64,000 nt of DNA from Sulfuricella denitrificans (GCA_002632355.1 NSJJ01000002.1:209097-273096); one strand, 5' to 3'. Positions 17,294 to 26,083 are shown, numbered from the stretch's first letter. The notes: generated by a model from the letters alone, not told the origin. Program-made: numbers and translations.

Positions 17294-18205
17294 TCAAGAC
17301 GTTACGGAATTCATGCTCCAGATACACACCTTGTTACGTCCATTGGCCTTGGCGCACAACAGGGCGTGGTCGGCCTGTTCGATCGTACTCCCGACCGTCT
17401 CATCCGGATTCATCATGGCGAGACCGAATGAAGCACTGACATGGATCGGGCTTCCGGAGCTTTTCAACTCGATGGGAAGTGTTTCCAGCTCGCTGCGCAG
17501 ACGTTCCATCAGGACTTGCGCATCTTCCAGTGTCGTACTGGGGAGGCATAACAGAAACTCCTCGCCGCCATAACGGAAAACCGAGTCGTACTTGCGCAAC
17601 CGTTTGTGCAACAACTGGGTTGCCGCCTGTAGCACCAGATCTCCGCCCGGGTGGCCATGGGCATCATTTACCCGCTTGAAGTTATCCAGGTCCATCATGC
17701 AAATACAGCAAGTCTGCTCACTGCGGGCCATGCGCTCATGCTCTTCTTCAAGCTTGTGCATCATGCTGCTGCGGTTCCACACACCCGTCAGATGATCCAC
17801 AACACAAACCTGATTGATGATATTCGTCTGTATCCTGCGAATTTCAAATTTGAACTGGAGCGCCATATCCATGAACTGATTGTATTCGCCCGGCGAAATC
17901 ATTTGTCCTTCACGGCTCTTGAGCAGAAGCACCCGGGCGTTGTCATGGACAGCTTTATGAAGCTTGCCGATTGTCTCGAACCCGGCGTCTCCCTGTAATT
18001 CAGGATGAGGCTGACCGTAATACCACAGGCCGAACTGGCAATGACAATGGGCGTCATCCAGCATGTCTGCCGACATTCCCTCACTGCTGCAGATCAGGGA
18101 ACGATGCAACTCCTTGAGCCAGGAAGCGTGCTTGTGAATGCCGGCATCCAGTTCACGCAAGGCATTTAACAACTCGGACATATTGGCGGGGAGGGAAATC
18201 TGCAT
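17294..18205 (-). CDS. dgcZ: Diguanylate cyclase with N-terminal CZB zinc-binding domain
   Basis: Makes c-di-GMP from two GTP. N-terminal CZB (chemoreceptor zinc-binding) region, residues 20-120, with His24/His26 and the C-x-C-x-FGLWYYG segment at 54-63; C-terminal GGDEF domain with active-site GGEEF at 213-217 and the inhibitory RxxD (RKYD, 204-207) five residues before it. Architecture and length (303 aa) match E. coli DgcZ, whose activity is inhibited by zinc. No membrane segment, so cytoplasmic. Zinc control here is inference. Confidence 0.9.
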   Translation of the reverse strand: MQISLPANMSELLNALRELDAGIHKHASWLKELHRSLICSSEGMSADMLDDAHCHCQFGLWYYGQPHPELQGDAGFETIGKLHKAVHDNARVLLLKSREGQMISPGEYNQFMDMALQFKFEIRRIQTNIINQVCVVDHLTGVWNRSSMMHKLEEEHERMARSEQTCCICMMDLDNFKRVNDAHGHPGGDLVLQAATQLLHKRLRKYDSVFRYGGEEFLLCLPSTTLEDAQVLMERLRSELETLPIELKSSGSPIHVSASFGLAMMNPDETVGSTIEQADHALLCAKANGRNKVCIWSMNSVTS

Positions 18206-18238
18206 GGAAAGAGATTCTGCTGAACGGACAAGGGCAAA

Positions 18239-19426
18239 TTATAGTCGAGTCAGTAAGATTTTTCCTACCTCTGAGTCAGACAATTCCACGGGATTGGTTT
18301 TCATGCTGCTGCCACGGCAATTGGCGACGACATGCGCCACATCAGCCTCGGTCACGCCAAATTCACCCAGGCGCGGCAGATGCATGCGCTCAGTCCATTC
18401 AGCCAGCACATGCAACAGAATTGCTCGCGCCCCGGCATCATTTTCCTGGGGCTTTCCTCCCAGCATACGCCCGGCACGGGCATATTTCGCCAGCGCCGGA
18501 TTGGCAGGATCTCGCGTTTCCATCACCTCGATGTTGATGCGCGTAGCCGCTTCAAGCAGGGTGCCGCAGGCCACGCCATGAGAAATGGGGAAAAAAGCCC
18601 CCAGCGGCGCCGCCAACCCATGGACCGAACCCAGCCCCACCTGGGCCAGCGTGATGCCGGAAAGCAGCGCCGCATAAGCCATTTTCTCGCGCCCGGCGGC
18701 TGCTTCATGGCCACCCTCATACCAGGCCAGCAACCCGTCCCGAACTGCCTCCATGCCAGAACAGGCGAGCGCATCAGTCATTGGGTTGGCCTTGCTGGAA
18801 ACGAAGGACTCCAGCAGTTGGGTAAAGGCATCCATGCCATTGGCCGCAATCAGGTGAGGCGGGCACGAGGCAAGCAGGTCCGGATCGACCACGGCGTACT
18901 CCGGCACCAGTTGCTCGTCGCGGAAAGACTTTTTGAATCCATCAGGCCCGTGCGTGGAAAGCACCGCATTTCTGGTCGCCTCGGAACCTGTTCCCGCCGT
19001 CGTCGGGACGGCAATAAATGGAGTAGAAGGCCCATGATAAGGCAGCTCCGGCCCCACACCCTCGAGGTGATCCATCACCGAATTGCCGGGCCTGAGCAAT
19101 CCTGCAATAGCCTTGGCCGCATCCAGCACGCTACCGCCGCCGACGCCCAGAACCACGTCGAAATGGCCACTACGCAACGTGGCAACCGCGTCATCCACCA
19201 ATTGGGGCGAAGGCTCTCCAGAGACCCTGAACAACTCCCAGACAAAGCCTTGATCATGCAACACACCAGCCAGTTCCGCCCATTGAGTGCTGGCATAAAA
19301 TGAACTTTCGCCACTGACCAACAGCAAGCGCTTGCCATAATGAACCAGAATTCCAGGCAGTTTTTTTACGCTGCCGGCACCGAATTCAATGCGCGGCAAA
19401 AGTCCAACAGAAAACAGATCAGACAT
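18239..19426 (-). CDS. Iron-containing (group III) alcohol dehydrogenase
   Basis: NAD(P)-dependent oxidoreductase of the Fe-ADH family; substrate unknown. Nucleotide-binding GVGGGSVLDAAKAIAG and the metal region NGMDAFTQLLES plus SVHGLAAPLGAFFPISHG are present. The residue four after the ligand Asp, His in FucO-type enzymes, is Gln here, leaving Asp and two His as visible ligands. The ATG at 19426 has a strong GGAGGT site; an in-frame extension runs into the divergent dyad and is excluded. 395 aa. Confidence 0.88.
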   Translation of the reverse strand: MSDLFSVGLLPRIEFGAGSVKKLPGILVHYGKRLLLVSGESSFYASTQWAELAGVLHDQGFVWELFRVSGEPSPQLVDDAVATLRSGHFDVVLGVGGGSVLDAAKAIAGLLRPGNSVMDHLEGVGPELPYHGPSTPFIAVPTTAGTGSEATRNAVLSTHGPDGFKKSFRDEQLVPEYAVVDPDLLASCPPHLIAANGMDAFTQLLESFVSSKANPMTDALACSGMEAVRDGLLAWYEGGHEAAAGREKMAYAALLSGITLAQVGLGSVHGLAAPLGAFFPISHGVACGTLLEAATRINIEVMETRDPANPALAKYARAGRMLGGKPQENDAGARAILLHVLAEWTERMHLPRLGEFGVTEADVAHVVANCRGSSMKTNPVELSDSEVGKILLTRL

Positions 19427-19451
19427 CAGCACCTCCATTAGCCACACAATC

Positions 19452-19480
19452 TTGACAAAAACACCATATTCGTGTACACA
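19452..19480 (+). promoter_or_regulatory. Candidate promoter for the Yip1-family gene
   Basis: TTGACA (19452-19457) and TACACA (19475-19480) with 17-bp spacing on the plus strand. The -10 lies in the left arm of the large dyad, so a protein bound there would occlude it. Confidence 0.45.
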
Positions 19481-19522
19481 GGTAACATATATCAAATTGT
19501 GATATATGTTACCTGTGTACAC
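19472..19522. promoter_or_regulatory. 51-bp perfect dyad (probable operator) between divergent genes
   Basis: Two 23-bp arms (19472-19494 and 19500-19522) are exact inverted repeats around a 5-nt centre AATTG. The arms contain GTACACAGG and TAACATATATCA. It separates the Fe-ADH gene (minus) from the Yip1-family gene (plus). The 11-mer TTGTGATATAT at 19497-19507 recurs at 20670-20680 before the DsrC-like gene and next to a MarR gene. Binding by that MarR protein is inference. Confidence 0.75.
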
Positions 19523-19537
19523 AATCGGAGGTGCATC

Positions 19538-20098
19538 ATGAACATTCTGTCTTTCCCCAAAATGGTCATATCTTCTTCGGAAGGATGGCCCGAATTAGCA
19601 AAAATCCACCCCGCAATAATCAGGGTATTCTTTTTTCTGGTATTGCCTTTCTCGCTGCTCCCACCAGCCATGTTATATCTTTCCAGCATTTATTACGGCG
19701 ACTCAATAATCGCAGGATTTGGCAGCAGGCCATGGGAACTCATCTCCCCCTTATTCTTTATTGCCGAGATGGTTACCTTTGTAGCGATGGGATGGCTCAT
19801 CAAACAAATTGCAGAGGATCATCAGGTAGATGTCGATTACCATGACGCATATGTGCTGGCCGCAATCACGCCTGTTCCACTCTGGCTGTCATCACTGGGT
19901 CTGCTGGTCCCCAGCCTTGCATTCAATATGGTCGTTTCAATCTTGGCGCTTGGCGCTTCCTGCGCGCTTATTTACCACGGCATTTATGCGCTCTGCCACA
20001 TGCACGAGGAAGTCACTGCCGCAAGCATCACCCAGGCTGTCATTGGTGCTGGCCTCTCTTCATGGGCAATTCTCCTGGTAGTCATCATGGCGATATGA
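19538..20098 (+). CDS. Yip1-family inner membrane protein
   Basis: Polytopic membrane protein of 186 aa with about five hydrophobic segments (for example IIRVFFFLVLPFSLLPPAML, PLFFIAEMVTFVAMGWL and a C-terminal SSWAILLVVIMAI). The layout resembles the Yip1 domain family of bacterial inner-membrane proteins with unknown function. GGAGG precedes the ATG at 19538; the longer in-frame form starts inside the dyad and is rejected. It is divergent from Fe-ADH and converges with the MarR gene. Confidence 0.7.
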   Translation: MNILSFPKMVISSSEGWPELAKIHPAIIRVFFFLVLPFSLLPPAMLYLSSIYYGDSIIAGFGSRPWELISPLFFIAEMVTFVAMGWLIKQIAEDHQVDVDYHDAYVLAAITPVPLWLSSLGLLVPSLAFNMVVSILALGASCALIYHGIYALCHMHEEVTAASITQAVIGAGLSSWAILLVVIMAI

Positions 20099-20104
20099 TG
20101 AAAA

Positions 20105-20141
20105 GCATGGGAGTGAATGCCCGTTCGGGCCTCTCCCGTGC
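20105..20141. other. Compound hairpin between Yip1-family gene and marR-type gene
   Basis: GCATGGGAG (20105-20113) pairs with CTCCCGTGC (20133-20141), with an inner GCCC/GGGC stem (20119-20130). It sits between two converging genes and may end both transcripts, but no U-run follows on either strand. Confidence 0.45.
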
Positions 20142-20175
20142 ATCTGCCCCGCGCATGTAGATCACGCAAACGGCT

Positions 20176-20625
20176 TCAGATTTTGGCGCCCTCATCTTCA
20201 AGAACCAGATCATAAACACCAGGAACCTGAAAAATACCCTGCAGTTTCAACAGCTCATCATGGTGCAGGTGAGCAAGGTTCTCCACCATTTCCTCTCCCT
20301 TTGAGGTAAGGTGAACTTCAACCTCACGTCTGTCTTTTTTTCCTCGCTCACGAAATACCAATCCCAGTTTCTCGCATCGAGATACCAGCGAGACGACACC
20401 GTGATGATGTGACTGCAAGCGCTCTGCAAGTTCGCCGACAGTCGCCCATTCCCTGCCTTTAAAGCCCCGGATATGGAGCAGCAACAGGTATTGGAGATGC
20501 GTAATGCCATGCTTGCATGACACCTCCTCACTAAATCGCAGGAAACAGCGTAACTGATAGCGAAAATGCGAGAGCGTTTCAAATTCTTTCTTGCCGAGTT
20601 TTCCTTTAGCCATGCCAGTCATCAT
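20176..20625 (-). CDS. MarR-family transcriptional regulator
   Basis: Winged-helix DNA-binding protein, 149 aa. Recognition-helix region TVGELAERLQSHHHGVVSLVSRCEKLG is followed by the wing RERGKKDRREVEVHLTSKGEE, typical of MarR (DR-R motif). A His-rich stretch (SHHHG) occupies the recognition helix. It lies next to two promoters sharing the 11-mer TTGTGATATAT, so it may control the Fe-ADH/Yip1 and DsrC-like promoters. The ligand is unknown. Confidence 0.87.
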   Translation of the reverse strand: MMTGMAKGKLGKKEFETLSHFRYQLRCFLRFSEEVSCKHGITHLQYLLLLHIRGFKGREWATVGELAERLQSHHHGVVSLVSRCEKLGLVFRERGKKDRREVEVHLTSKGEEMVENLAHLHHDELLKLQGIFQVPGVYDLVLEDEGAKI

Positions 20626-20665
20626 ACCCTTTAAATATTCTCATCAAAATATCCGTCTTTTATGT

Positions 20666-20688
20666 CACGTTGTGATATATTATACGTG
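20666..20688. promoter_or_regulatory. Possible operator before the DsrC-like gene
   Basis: CACGT (20666-20670) and ACGTG (20684-20688) flank TGTGATATATTAT; it contains the 11-mer TTGTGATATAT shared with the dyad at 19472-19522. It lies between the divergent marR-type (ending at 20625) and DsrC-like (20725) starts. Confidence 0.45.
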
Positions 20689-20724
20689 CGTGTATTCTAT
20701 CGGCTAACGAAATGGAGATGGACA

Positions 20725-21051
20725 ATGGACACAACAACATTGCTGCCCGCAATTGACGGCGAAGGCTATCTGATTGATCCGCAAGACTGGAGCAAGGAAA
20801 TAGCAGAGGAGTTCGCTCGCAGGGAAAATATCCGGCTAACGGAAGATCACTGGGATGTGCTGACCTTTATGCGAGCGTTTTACGAAGAACATCAAATCGC
20901 ACCCGATGCACGCTATGTCATCAAACATCTGACCGAGCGTCTTGGGAAACAGGCAAGAAATCGTCTGTTTGAACTATTCCCCTATGGATATGTGCAACAG
21001 ACCTGCAAAATCGCAGGCATGAAACGACCTCGCGGATGGAGTACGGGTTGA
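20725..21051 (+). CDS. DsrC/TusE-family sulfur carrier-like protein lacking the terminal cysteine
   Basis: Small protein (108 aa) of the DsrC/TusE/RspA family, in which conserved C-terminal cysteines carry sulfur. The fold signatures DHWDVLTFMRAFYEEHQIAP and LFELFPYGYVQQTCKIAGMKRP are clear. Cys94 (the upstream cysteine, CysB) is present, but the position of the penultimate catalytic cysteine (CysA) is Trp105, and the chain ends RGWSTG. It is thus neither canonical DsrC (both cysteines) nor TusE (CysA only). GGAG lies 7 nt before the ATG. Function unknown; a regulatory role is possible. Confidence 0.88.
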   Translation: MDTTTLLPAIDGEGYLIDPQDWSKEIAEEFARRENIRLTEDHWDVLTFMRAFYEEHQIAPDARYVIKHLTERLGKQARNRLFELFPYGYVQQTCKIAGMKRPRGWSTG

Positions 21052-21118
21052 TTCTCTACCGTTCCTGAAATCCGACACAAAGATAGCTAAGTTGTGTGCA
21101 AAAAGATGTGAAAATGCC

Positions 21119-22321
21119 TTATTCAGAGCGCAGCGCTTCCACCGGATCAAGCATGGAAGCGCGCCGCGCCGGCAGCACCCCTGCCAGCAAACCAATAGCC
21201 ACCGCAACGCCCTCGGCCAGCAGAACGTAAGACCAGGGCGTATGCACGGGTAACGCTGAAAAAGCAAAATGCAGCAATTGCGCCAGCCCGACGCCCAGTA
21301 CCAGCCCTGCGATCCCGCCGACAGCCGCGAGCAGGGCAGCTTCGCCAAGAAATAGCGCAAGTACCTGGCTACGTCTGGCCCCCAGGGAACGCAGCAGACC
21401 GATTTCGCTGGTGCGCTCGGTAACGGCCATGGTCATGATGGTGAGAATACCCACCCCACCCACCAGCAGGGAAATGCCGCCTAGCGCACCCACCGCAAAA
21501 GTCAGCACATCCAGGACAGAGCCCATGACTTCAAGCATTTTCTGCTGCGGCGTAATGGTGAAATCCTCGCGCCCATGGCGCTCCAGAAGCACTTTTCTGA
21601 TCCCCGCCACCATGGATTCCAGCGGCGCGTTGCTGTGATAGGTGACATGAACTTCCATCAGGCCAGCTCGATTGAATAACTCAAGCGCGCGCGAAACAGG
21701 AATGAATACCGTGTCATCCAGATCGAAGCCCAGCACTTGCCCCTTGGACTCCATCACGCCGATCACGCGATATCGTTCGCTACCGATGCGGATGCGACTG
21801 CCCAGGGGATTTTCCGCGCCAAACAATTCCTGCTTCACCCTGGAACCCAGCACCACGAAGGCGCGCGCCGAGTTTGGATCGTCGGGAGGAAGAAACTTCC
21901 CAAGTTGAACTTTCATGCGGAAGGTATCCGCCATTTCATAGCCGACACCATATACCGTCACGCGTCGCGACTTGCCGCCAGCCTCGACATCGGCATTGCC
22001 CTGGGCACTGGGATCGACATGCTCGACATGAGGCACGCGCCGCAAGGCCTCGGCGTCCTCGATGCTGAGCGGGCGCACCGAGCTGATGATGCCGGCAGAA
22101 GGGCCGCCGCGCGTGGAAGACTTTCCTGGTGAAACGTTAATGAGATTGGTGCCGAACTGGGTGAATTCAGAGAGTACGAACTGGTGGATTCCTTCACCGA
22201 TGGAGGTCAGCAGGATGACTGCGGCAATGCCGACCGCAATTCCCAGGGCAGTGAGAAAGCTGCGCATGCGATGCGCGATGATGGAGCTTGCAGTAAATGG
22301 CAGAAAATCGCGGATCAGCAT
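21119..22321 (-). CDS. MacB/FtsX-type ABC transporter permease (second)
   Basis: Inner-membrane permease, 400 aa: N-terminal membrane helix (ITAL/GIAVGIAAVILLTSIGEG), a large periplasmic MacB_PCD domain, then three helices of the FtsX domain (MTMAVTERTSEIGLLRSLGARRSQV split around TSEIGLLRSLGA). The last gene of a four-gene exporter operon, 12 nt after a homologous permease; the two may form a heterodimer. Substrate unknown. Confidence 0.88.
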   Translation of the reverse strand: MLIRDFLPFTASSIIAHRMRSFLTALGIAVGIAAVILLTSIGEGIHQFVLSEFTQFGTNLINVSPGKSSTRGGPSAGIISSVRPLSIEDAEALRRVPHVEHVDPSAQGNADVEAGGKSRRVTVYGVGYEMADTFRMKVQLGKFLPPDDPNSARAFVVLGSRVKQELFGAENPLGSRIRIGSERYRVIGVMESKGQVLGFDLDDTVFIPVSRALELFNRAGLMEVHVTYHSNAPLESMVAGIRKVLLERHGREDFTITPQQKMLEVMGSVLDVLTFAVGALGGISLLVGGVGILTIMTMAVTERTSEIGLLRSLGARRSQVLALFLGEAALLAAVGGIAGLVLGVGLAQLLHFAFSALPVHTPWSYVLLAEGVAVAIGLLAGVLPARRASMLDPVEALRSE

Positions 22322-22333
22322 GCCCAGCTCCCG

Positions 22334-23539
22334 CTAATGCCGGGCCAGCGATTCGACCGGATCCAGCCTGGATGCACGGCGGGCAGGTGCCACGCTAAAC
22401 AGGATGCCCGTGACGAGTGCCGTGCAGAATGCTGCGGCCACGGCCCACCAAGGCGGGATTACTGGCAGGACGGGATAAATCCTGCCAATGACAAAACTGC
22501 CCAGCAAACCCAGCAGCAGCCCTGCCAGTGCGCCGGTAAAAGACAGCACCGCCGCCTCGGCAAAAAACAGGGCACGAATCTGCGCAGGCGCCGCCCCGAT
22601 GGCCTTGAGCAGGCCGATTTCCTGGGTACGCTGAGAAACCGCGATCAGCATCACGTTCATGATCAGGATACCCGCCACCGCCAGACTGATCGCCGCAATG
22701 CCCGCGACCGCCAGGGTCAGGGCACGCAGAATGCGGTCGAAGGTCGCCAGAATCGCATCCTGGGTGACCACGGTCACGTCTTTCTCCCCATCATGACGTT
22801 GTGCCAGGATATCAAGCGCATCCTGCTTGGCGCGCGCAATACTTTCACGGCCACGCGCCTCGATCAGAATACGGAACAGTGAGGAAGTATTGAACAGCAT
22901 CTGGGCGGAAGCCACCGGCACAATCACCAGTTCGTCAGTATCGAATCCCATCGACTGTCCCTGCGAGGCCAGGACGCCGATCACGCGAAAACGCCGGTCG
23001 CCGATACGCAGCCACTCACCAACTGCGGGCTGGCTTCCGAAAAGTTCCTTCCTGACCTTGGCGCCCAGCACACAGACCGGCGAGGCCTGACGCGGGTCGC
23101 CGCGAGGCAGGAACTGCCCCTGCCCCATGCTCATCTGGCGTATCTCCAGCATGTCGGCCGTCGATCCCAGTACTGGCGTTTCACGGTTGCGTTTATGCGT
23201 CGTGACCAGCGCCGACCCCACTGTCAGCGGGGCAATGCGGCGAATGGCACGGCTGCGGGTGAGTGTCAGCGCATCATCCAGGGTGAGATCGCGCGGCGTT
23301 TCTCCCAGCAGCATGCCTGGGTTGCCGGTGGTTTCCGAACGCCCCGGAAAAACGATCAGCAAATGCGTGCCGAGCGATGAAAATTGCCCGACCACATAGC
23401 GTCTGGCGCCTTCCCCCAGCGACGTGAGCACCACTACCGCCGCCACGCCAATGGCCATGGCCACGATCATCAGCAGGGTACGGGTGCGTGCGCCCACCAG
23501 GCTGAAAGAGGCAAAACGCAATACATCGGCGGTTCTCAA
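22334..23539 (-). CDS. MacB/FtsX-type ABC transporter permease (first)
   Basis: Inner-membrane permease, 401 aa, with N-terminal helix, periplasmic core domain and C-terminal FtsX domain (RTQEIGLLKAIGAAPAQI). Paralogue of the following permease at 21119-22321. Its start overlaps the ATPase stop by 4 nt, so the genes are coupled. Systems of this form export macrolides, lipoproteins, peptides or metals; nothing here narrows it down. Confidence 0.88.
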   Translation of the reverse strand: MRTADVLRFASFSLVGARTRTLLMIVAMAIGVAAVVVLTSLGEGARRYVVGQFSSLGTHLLIVFPGRSETTGNPGMLLGETPRDLTLDDALTLTRSRAIRRIAPLTVGSALVTTHKRNRETPVLGSTADMLEIRQMSMGQGQFLPRGDPRQASPVCVLGAKVRKELFGSQPAVGEWLRIGDRRFRVIGVLASQGQSMGFDTDELVIVPVASAQMLFNTSSLFRILIEARGRESIARAKQDALDILAQRHDGEKDVTVVTQDAILATFDRILRALTLAVAGIAAISLAVAGILIMNVMLIAVSQRTQEIGLLKAIGAAPAQIRALFFAEAAVLSFTGALAGLLLGLLGSFVIGRIYPVLPVIPPWWAVAAAFCTALVTGILFSVAPARRASRLDPVESLARH

Positions 23540-24216
23540 GATGAAGCTCGCTCATCCGCAACAATCCGGCCATCGACAAGGCGCAGCTTGCGCGAGGCGC
23601 GATTGCCGATTTCCGGATCGTGGGTCACCAGTAGCAAGGTCACGCCACCAGCCGCCAACCCCTCCAGGATGCTCATCACTTCCTGCCCGGTGGCGCGATC
23701 GAGATTGCCGGTAGGCTCATCCGCCAAAATCACGGAGGGCTTCATTACCGTGGCACGGGCAATCGCCACGCGCTGGCGCTGGCCTCCCGAAAGCTGGTCC
23801 GGACGGTGCGTTTCCCGTCCGGTCAGGCCGAAGTCGACAATTAGCTGATCGACACGCGTCTTGCGCTGGTCTGCAGGCACCCCGGCCAGCAGCAGGGGCA
23901 GCTCGATGTTCGCCGCCGCAGAGAGGCGCGGAATCAGGTGAAAGAACTGGAACACGAAACCAATCTTGTCGCGCCGCACGCGGGCCTGCTCTTGGTCCGA
24001 GAGGCCGGTCACATCGCTCCCGTCGAGCCGGTAAATTCCCGCGTTGGGGCGATCCAGCAAACCGATCATATTAAGCAGGGTGGATTTTCCCGAGCCGGAG
24101 GGGCCCATGATGGAGAGATACTCTCCCGCGCCGATGGACAGATCGATATCCCGCAGGGCGTGGACTGCCTGATCACCTACCTGGAATATCCGCTGGATAC
24201 CCTCGAGCCGGATCAT
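23536..24216 (-). CDS. ABC transporter ATP-binding protein (LolD/MacB type)
   Basis: ATPase of the FtsX-type exporter, 226 aa. Walker A GPSGSGKST (about 38-46), signature LSGGQRQRVAIARA (about 143-156), Walker B VILADEPTGNLD. This form (no fused permease) works with the two permeases downstream. Its ATG overlaps the adaptor stop by 4 nt. Confidence 0.93.
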   Translation of the reverse strand: MIRLEGIQRIFQVGDQAVHALRDIDLSIGAGEYLSIMGPSGSGKSTLLNMIGLLDRPNAGIYRLDGSDVTGLSDQEQARVRRDKIGFVFQFFHLIPRLSAAANIELPLLLAGVPADQRKTRVDQLIVDFGLTGRETHRPDQLSGGQRQRVAIARATVMKPSVILADEPTGNLDRATGQEVMSILEGLAAGGVTLLLVTHDPEIGNRASRKLRLVDGRIVADERASS

Positions 24217-25394
24217 GGCGCCGCTTGTTTGCTATCAGCCGTCTCCACCGTCACGCGCGCGCCCGCCTTGACGCCATCGCGATCGAGCGAAGTCACGATT
24301 TGCTCACCCTCTTTCAGGCCTGAGGTCACTTCACTGTATTCCCAGTTGGAAAGACCGAGCCGGACCTGGCGCGATTCCGCAAAGCCATTGCGGATGACCA
24401 GCACACTGTTGCCCTCCAGTAAGGCTGCCGTTGGAATACGCAGGACATTGGAACGGCGGGTATAAATGATTTCGACGTCGGCACTGTATCCTACCAGCAA
24501 ACCCTTTGCCGCAGCGGGGTCATCGAACTGCACTTCCACTTCCACGGTGCGCGCCTGCTTTTCAATATCCAGCACATAGGGCGCAATGCGCCGCACCTTG
24601 CCGGGGAAATGGCGGCCGCTGATCGCATCGAGCGTGATGCGGCCTTCCAGCCCGACCTGCACATGAGGCGCATCGACTTCATCGATCGGCGCACTGACAT
24701 AGAGGCAGGAATCGTCGATCAGGTCAATGGCGGGCGGAGTGGGAATACCGGGCGGCGAAGGCGTGGTGAATTCGCCCAGTTCCCCGGTAACTTCAGCCAC
24801 GATGCCGGCAAATGGTGCGCGCAGGCGAGTCCGGTCCAGGCCAGCCTGGGCAACAGCGATGCGCTCCCTGGCCTGGCCGGCATCGGCGCGTGCGGCTTCG
24901 CAGGCGGCACGACGCGCTTTGGCATCCGACAGGGCCTGATCCAGGCGTGCGTCTGAGACAAATCCACGCGCCCGGAGCTGGCGCGTGCGTTGCGCATCAC
25001 GTTCGAACTGCGCCGCCACAGCACAGGCTTGCTGAATTCCCGCCTGGGCAGAATTGAGTTGCTGCTGCGTCAGTTTCTTCTGCGCCGACAGGTCTTCGTT
25101 CCACAACTCCAGCAATACCTGTCCGGCTTCGACGCGCTCGCCCTCATGCACCAGCAAACGCGAGATCTGACCGCCGGACGGGGGCGCGAGGCGGGCACGT
25201 CGACATGCCTTCACCGTGCCGGCACGGGTATTGGCAACGGCAGCTTCAACCGTGCCTCGCTCGGCCTTGATTACCGTTACAGCGAGAGCCTGGGGTCGGG
25301 TCCAGTGCCAGCCAGCCGCCGCCAGCAATACAAGCACGGCAACAGCGAGTACGGTCCGGAAAGGAAATGCGCGAGATTCAGGTTGGGATTGCAT
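24213..25394 (-). CDS. HlyD/MacA-type periplasmic adaptor
   Basis: Membrane-fusion protein, 393 aa: N-terminal anchor (FPFRTVLAVAVLVLLAAAGWH), lipoyl half-motifs (APPSGGQISRLLVHEGERVEAG and RAPFAGIVAEVTGELGEF), an alpha-helical hairpin between them (residues about 95-185) and a beta-barrel. It begins a coupled operon with one ATPase and two FtsX permeases. No outer-membrane factor gene is adjacent, so a TolC encoded elsewhere (possibly 31156-32436) would be needed for export across both membranes. Confidence 0.9.
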   Translation of the reverse strand: MQSQPESRAFPFRTVLAVAVLVLLAAAGWHWTRPQALAVTVIKAERGTVEAAVANTRAGTVKACRRARLAPPSGGQISRLLVHEGERVEAGQVLLELWNEDLSAQKKLTQQQLNSAQAGIQQACAVAAQFERDAQRTRQLRARGFVSDARLDQALSDAKARRAACEAARADAGQARERIAVAQAGLDRTRLRAPFAGIVAEVTGELGEFTTPSPPGIPTPPAIDLIDDSCLYVSAPIDEVDAPHVQVGLEGRITLDAISGRHFPGKVRRIAPYVLDIEKQARTVEVEVQFDDPAAAKGLLVGYSADVEIIYTRRSNVLRIPTAALLEGNSVLVIRNGFAESRQVRLGLSNWEYSEVTSGLKEGEQIVTSLDRDGVKAGARVTVETADSKQAAP

Positions 25395-25483
25395 AATTCG
25401 ACAAACTACCCCAACTACACTGCAGTAACAAGACTTAGCGGGGTCGCAACCCCGCGTTCAGGCGAAAGGCATCTTCGTCCCTG

Positions 25484-26083
25484 TCAGGCGCTTGCCAGAA
25501 GGGCCTCGATTTCCGCAAAAGTCTGGGCAATTTCAGTGGTAGGAATTTCAATATCCAGCTGGCGCGCAATTTGCGATGCAGAAATAATACCGCGGATTAC
25601 CTGGCGCTGCTCCTCGCCATGATAGTCCACCACCAGCGCGTGGGCGCGTCCAGCCTGCTTCAGGGTGGCGACGACATTGCCAACCCGGGTGCGGTTGATA
25701 TCGTCCATGCTGATCACTTCCAGCCTGTCCTGGGTCGTCATGATGTCCCGAACCATGATGTCATGATAAGTACCACCGTGCTTCTGGATATGCTGGATCG
25801 GCTTGGCGCCGTGCGTGTCCGTTGAAGTGATCAGGCCAACCACCGTGTCATCGTCATCCACTACCAGCAGCAGACGCACGCCACGATGCTTCATACGCGA
25901 ATTGGCAGCTTCGATCGGCGCTTTCTCGGCGATTGTCAGCGCACTCACCCTCTTGAGATCAGTCATCACCACGATAGCCGGGTCGTCCAGCTTGATCAGG
26001 TCAAAAACCCGCTCGGTGCGGTGGAAAGAGGCGCCACTCTCAAGCGTGGTTGAAGCGATCGGGGTATATTCGATATTGGTCAC
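25484..26083 (-). CDS. Tandem CBS-domain protein
   Basis: Protein of 199 aa composed mainly of two CBS domains (about residues 20-80 and 95-185), which usually bind adenine nucleotides. Segments: RGVRLLLVVDDDDTVVGLITSTD in the first, IMVRDIMTTQDRLEVISM and KQAGRAHALVVD in the second (each seen in part). No catalytic domain. Start is GTG 26083 with AGGAGA upstream. Partner and function unknown. Confidence 0.85.
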   Translation of the reverse strand: MTNIEYTPIASTTLESGASFHRTERVFDLIKLDDPAIVVMTDLKRVSALTIAEKAPIEAANSRMKHRGVRLLLVVDDDDTVVGLITSTDTHGAKPIQHIQKHGGTYHDIMVRDIMTTQDRLEVISMDDINRTRVGNVVATLKQAGRAHALVVDYHGEEQRQVIRGIISASQIARQLDIEIPTTEIAQTFAEIEALLASA

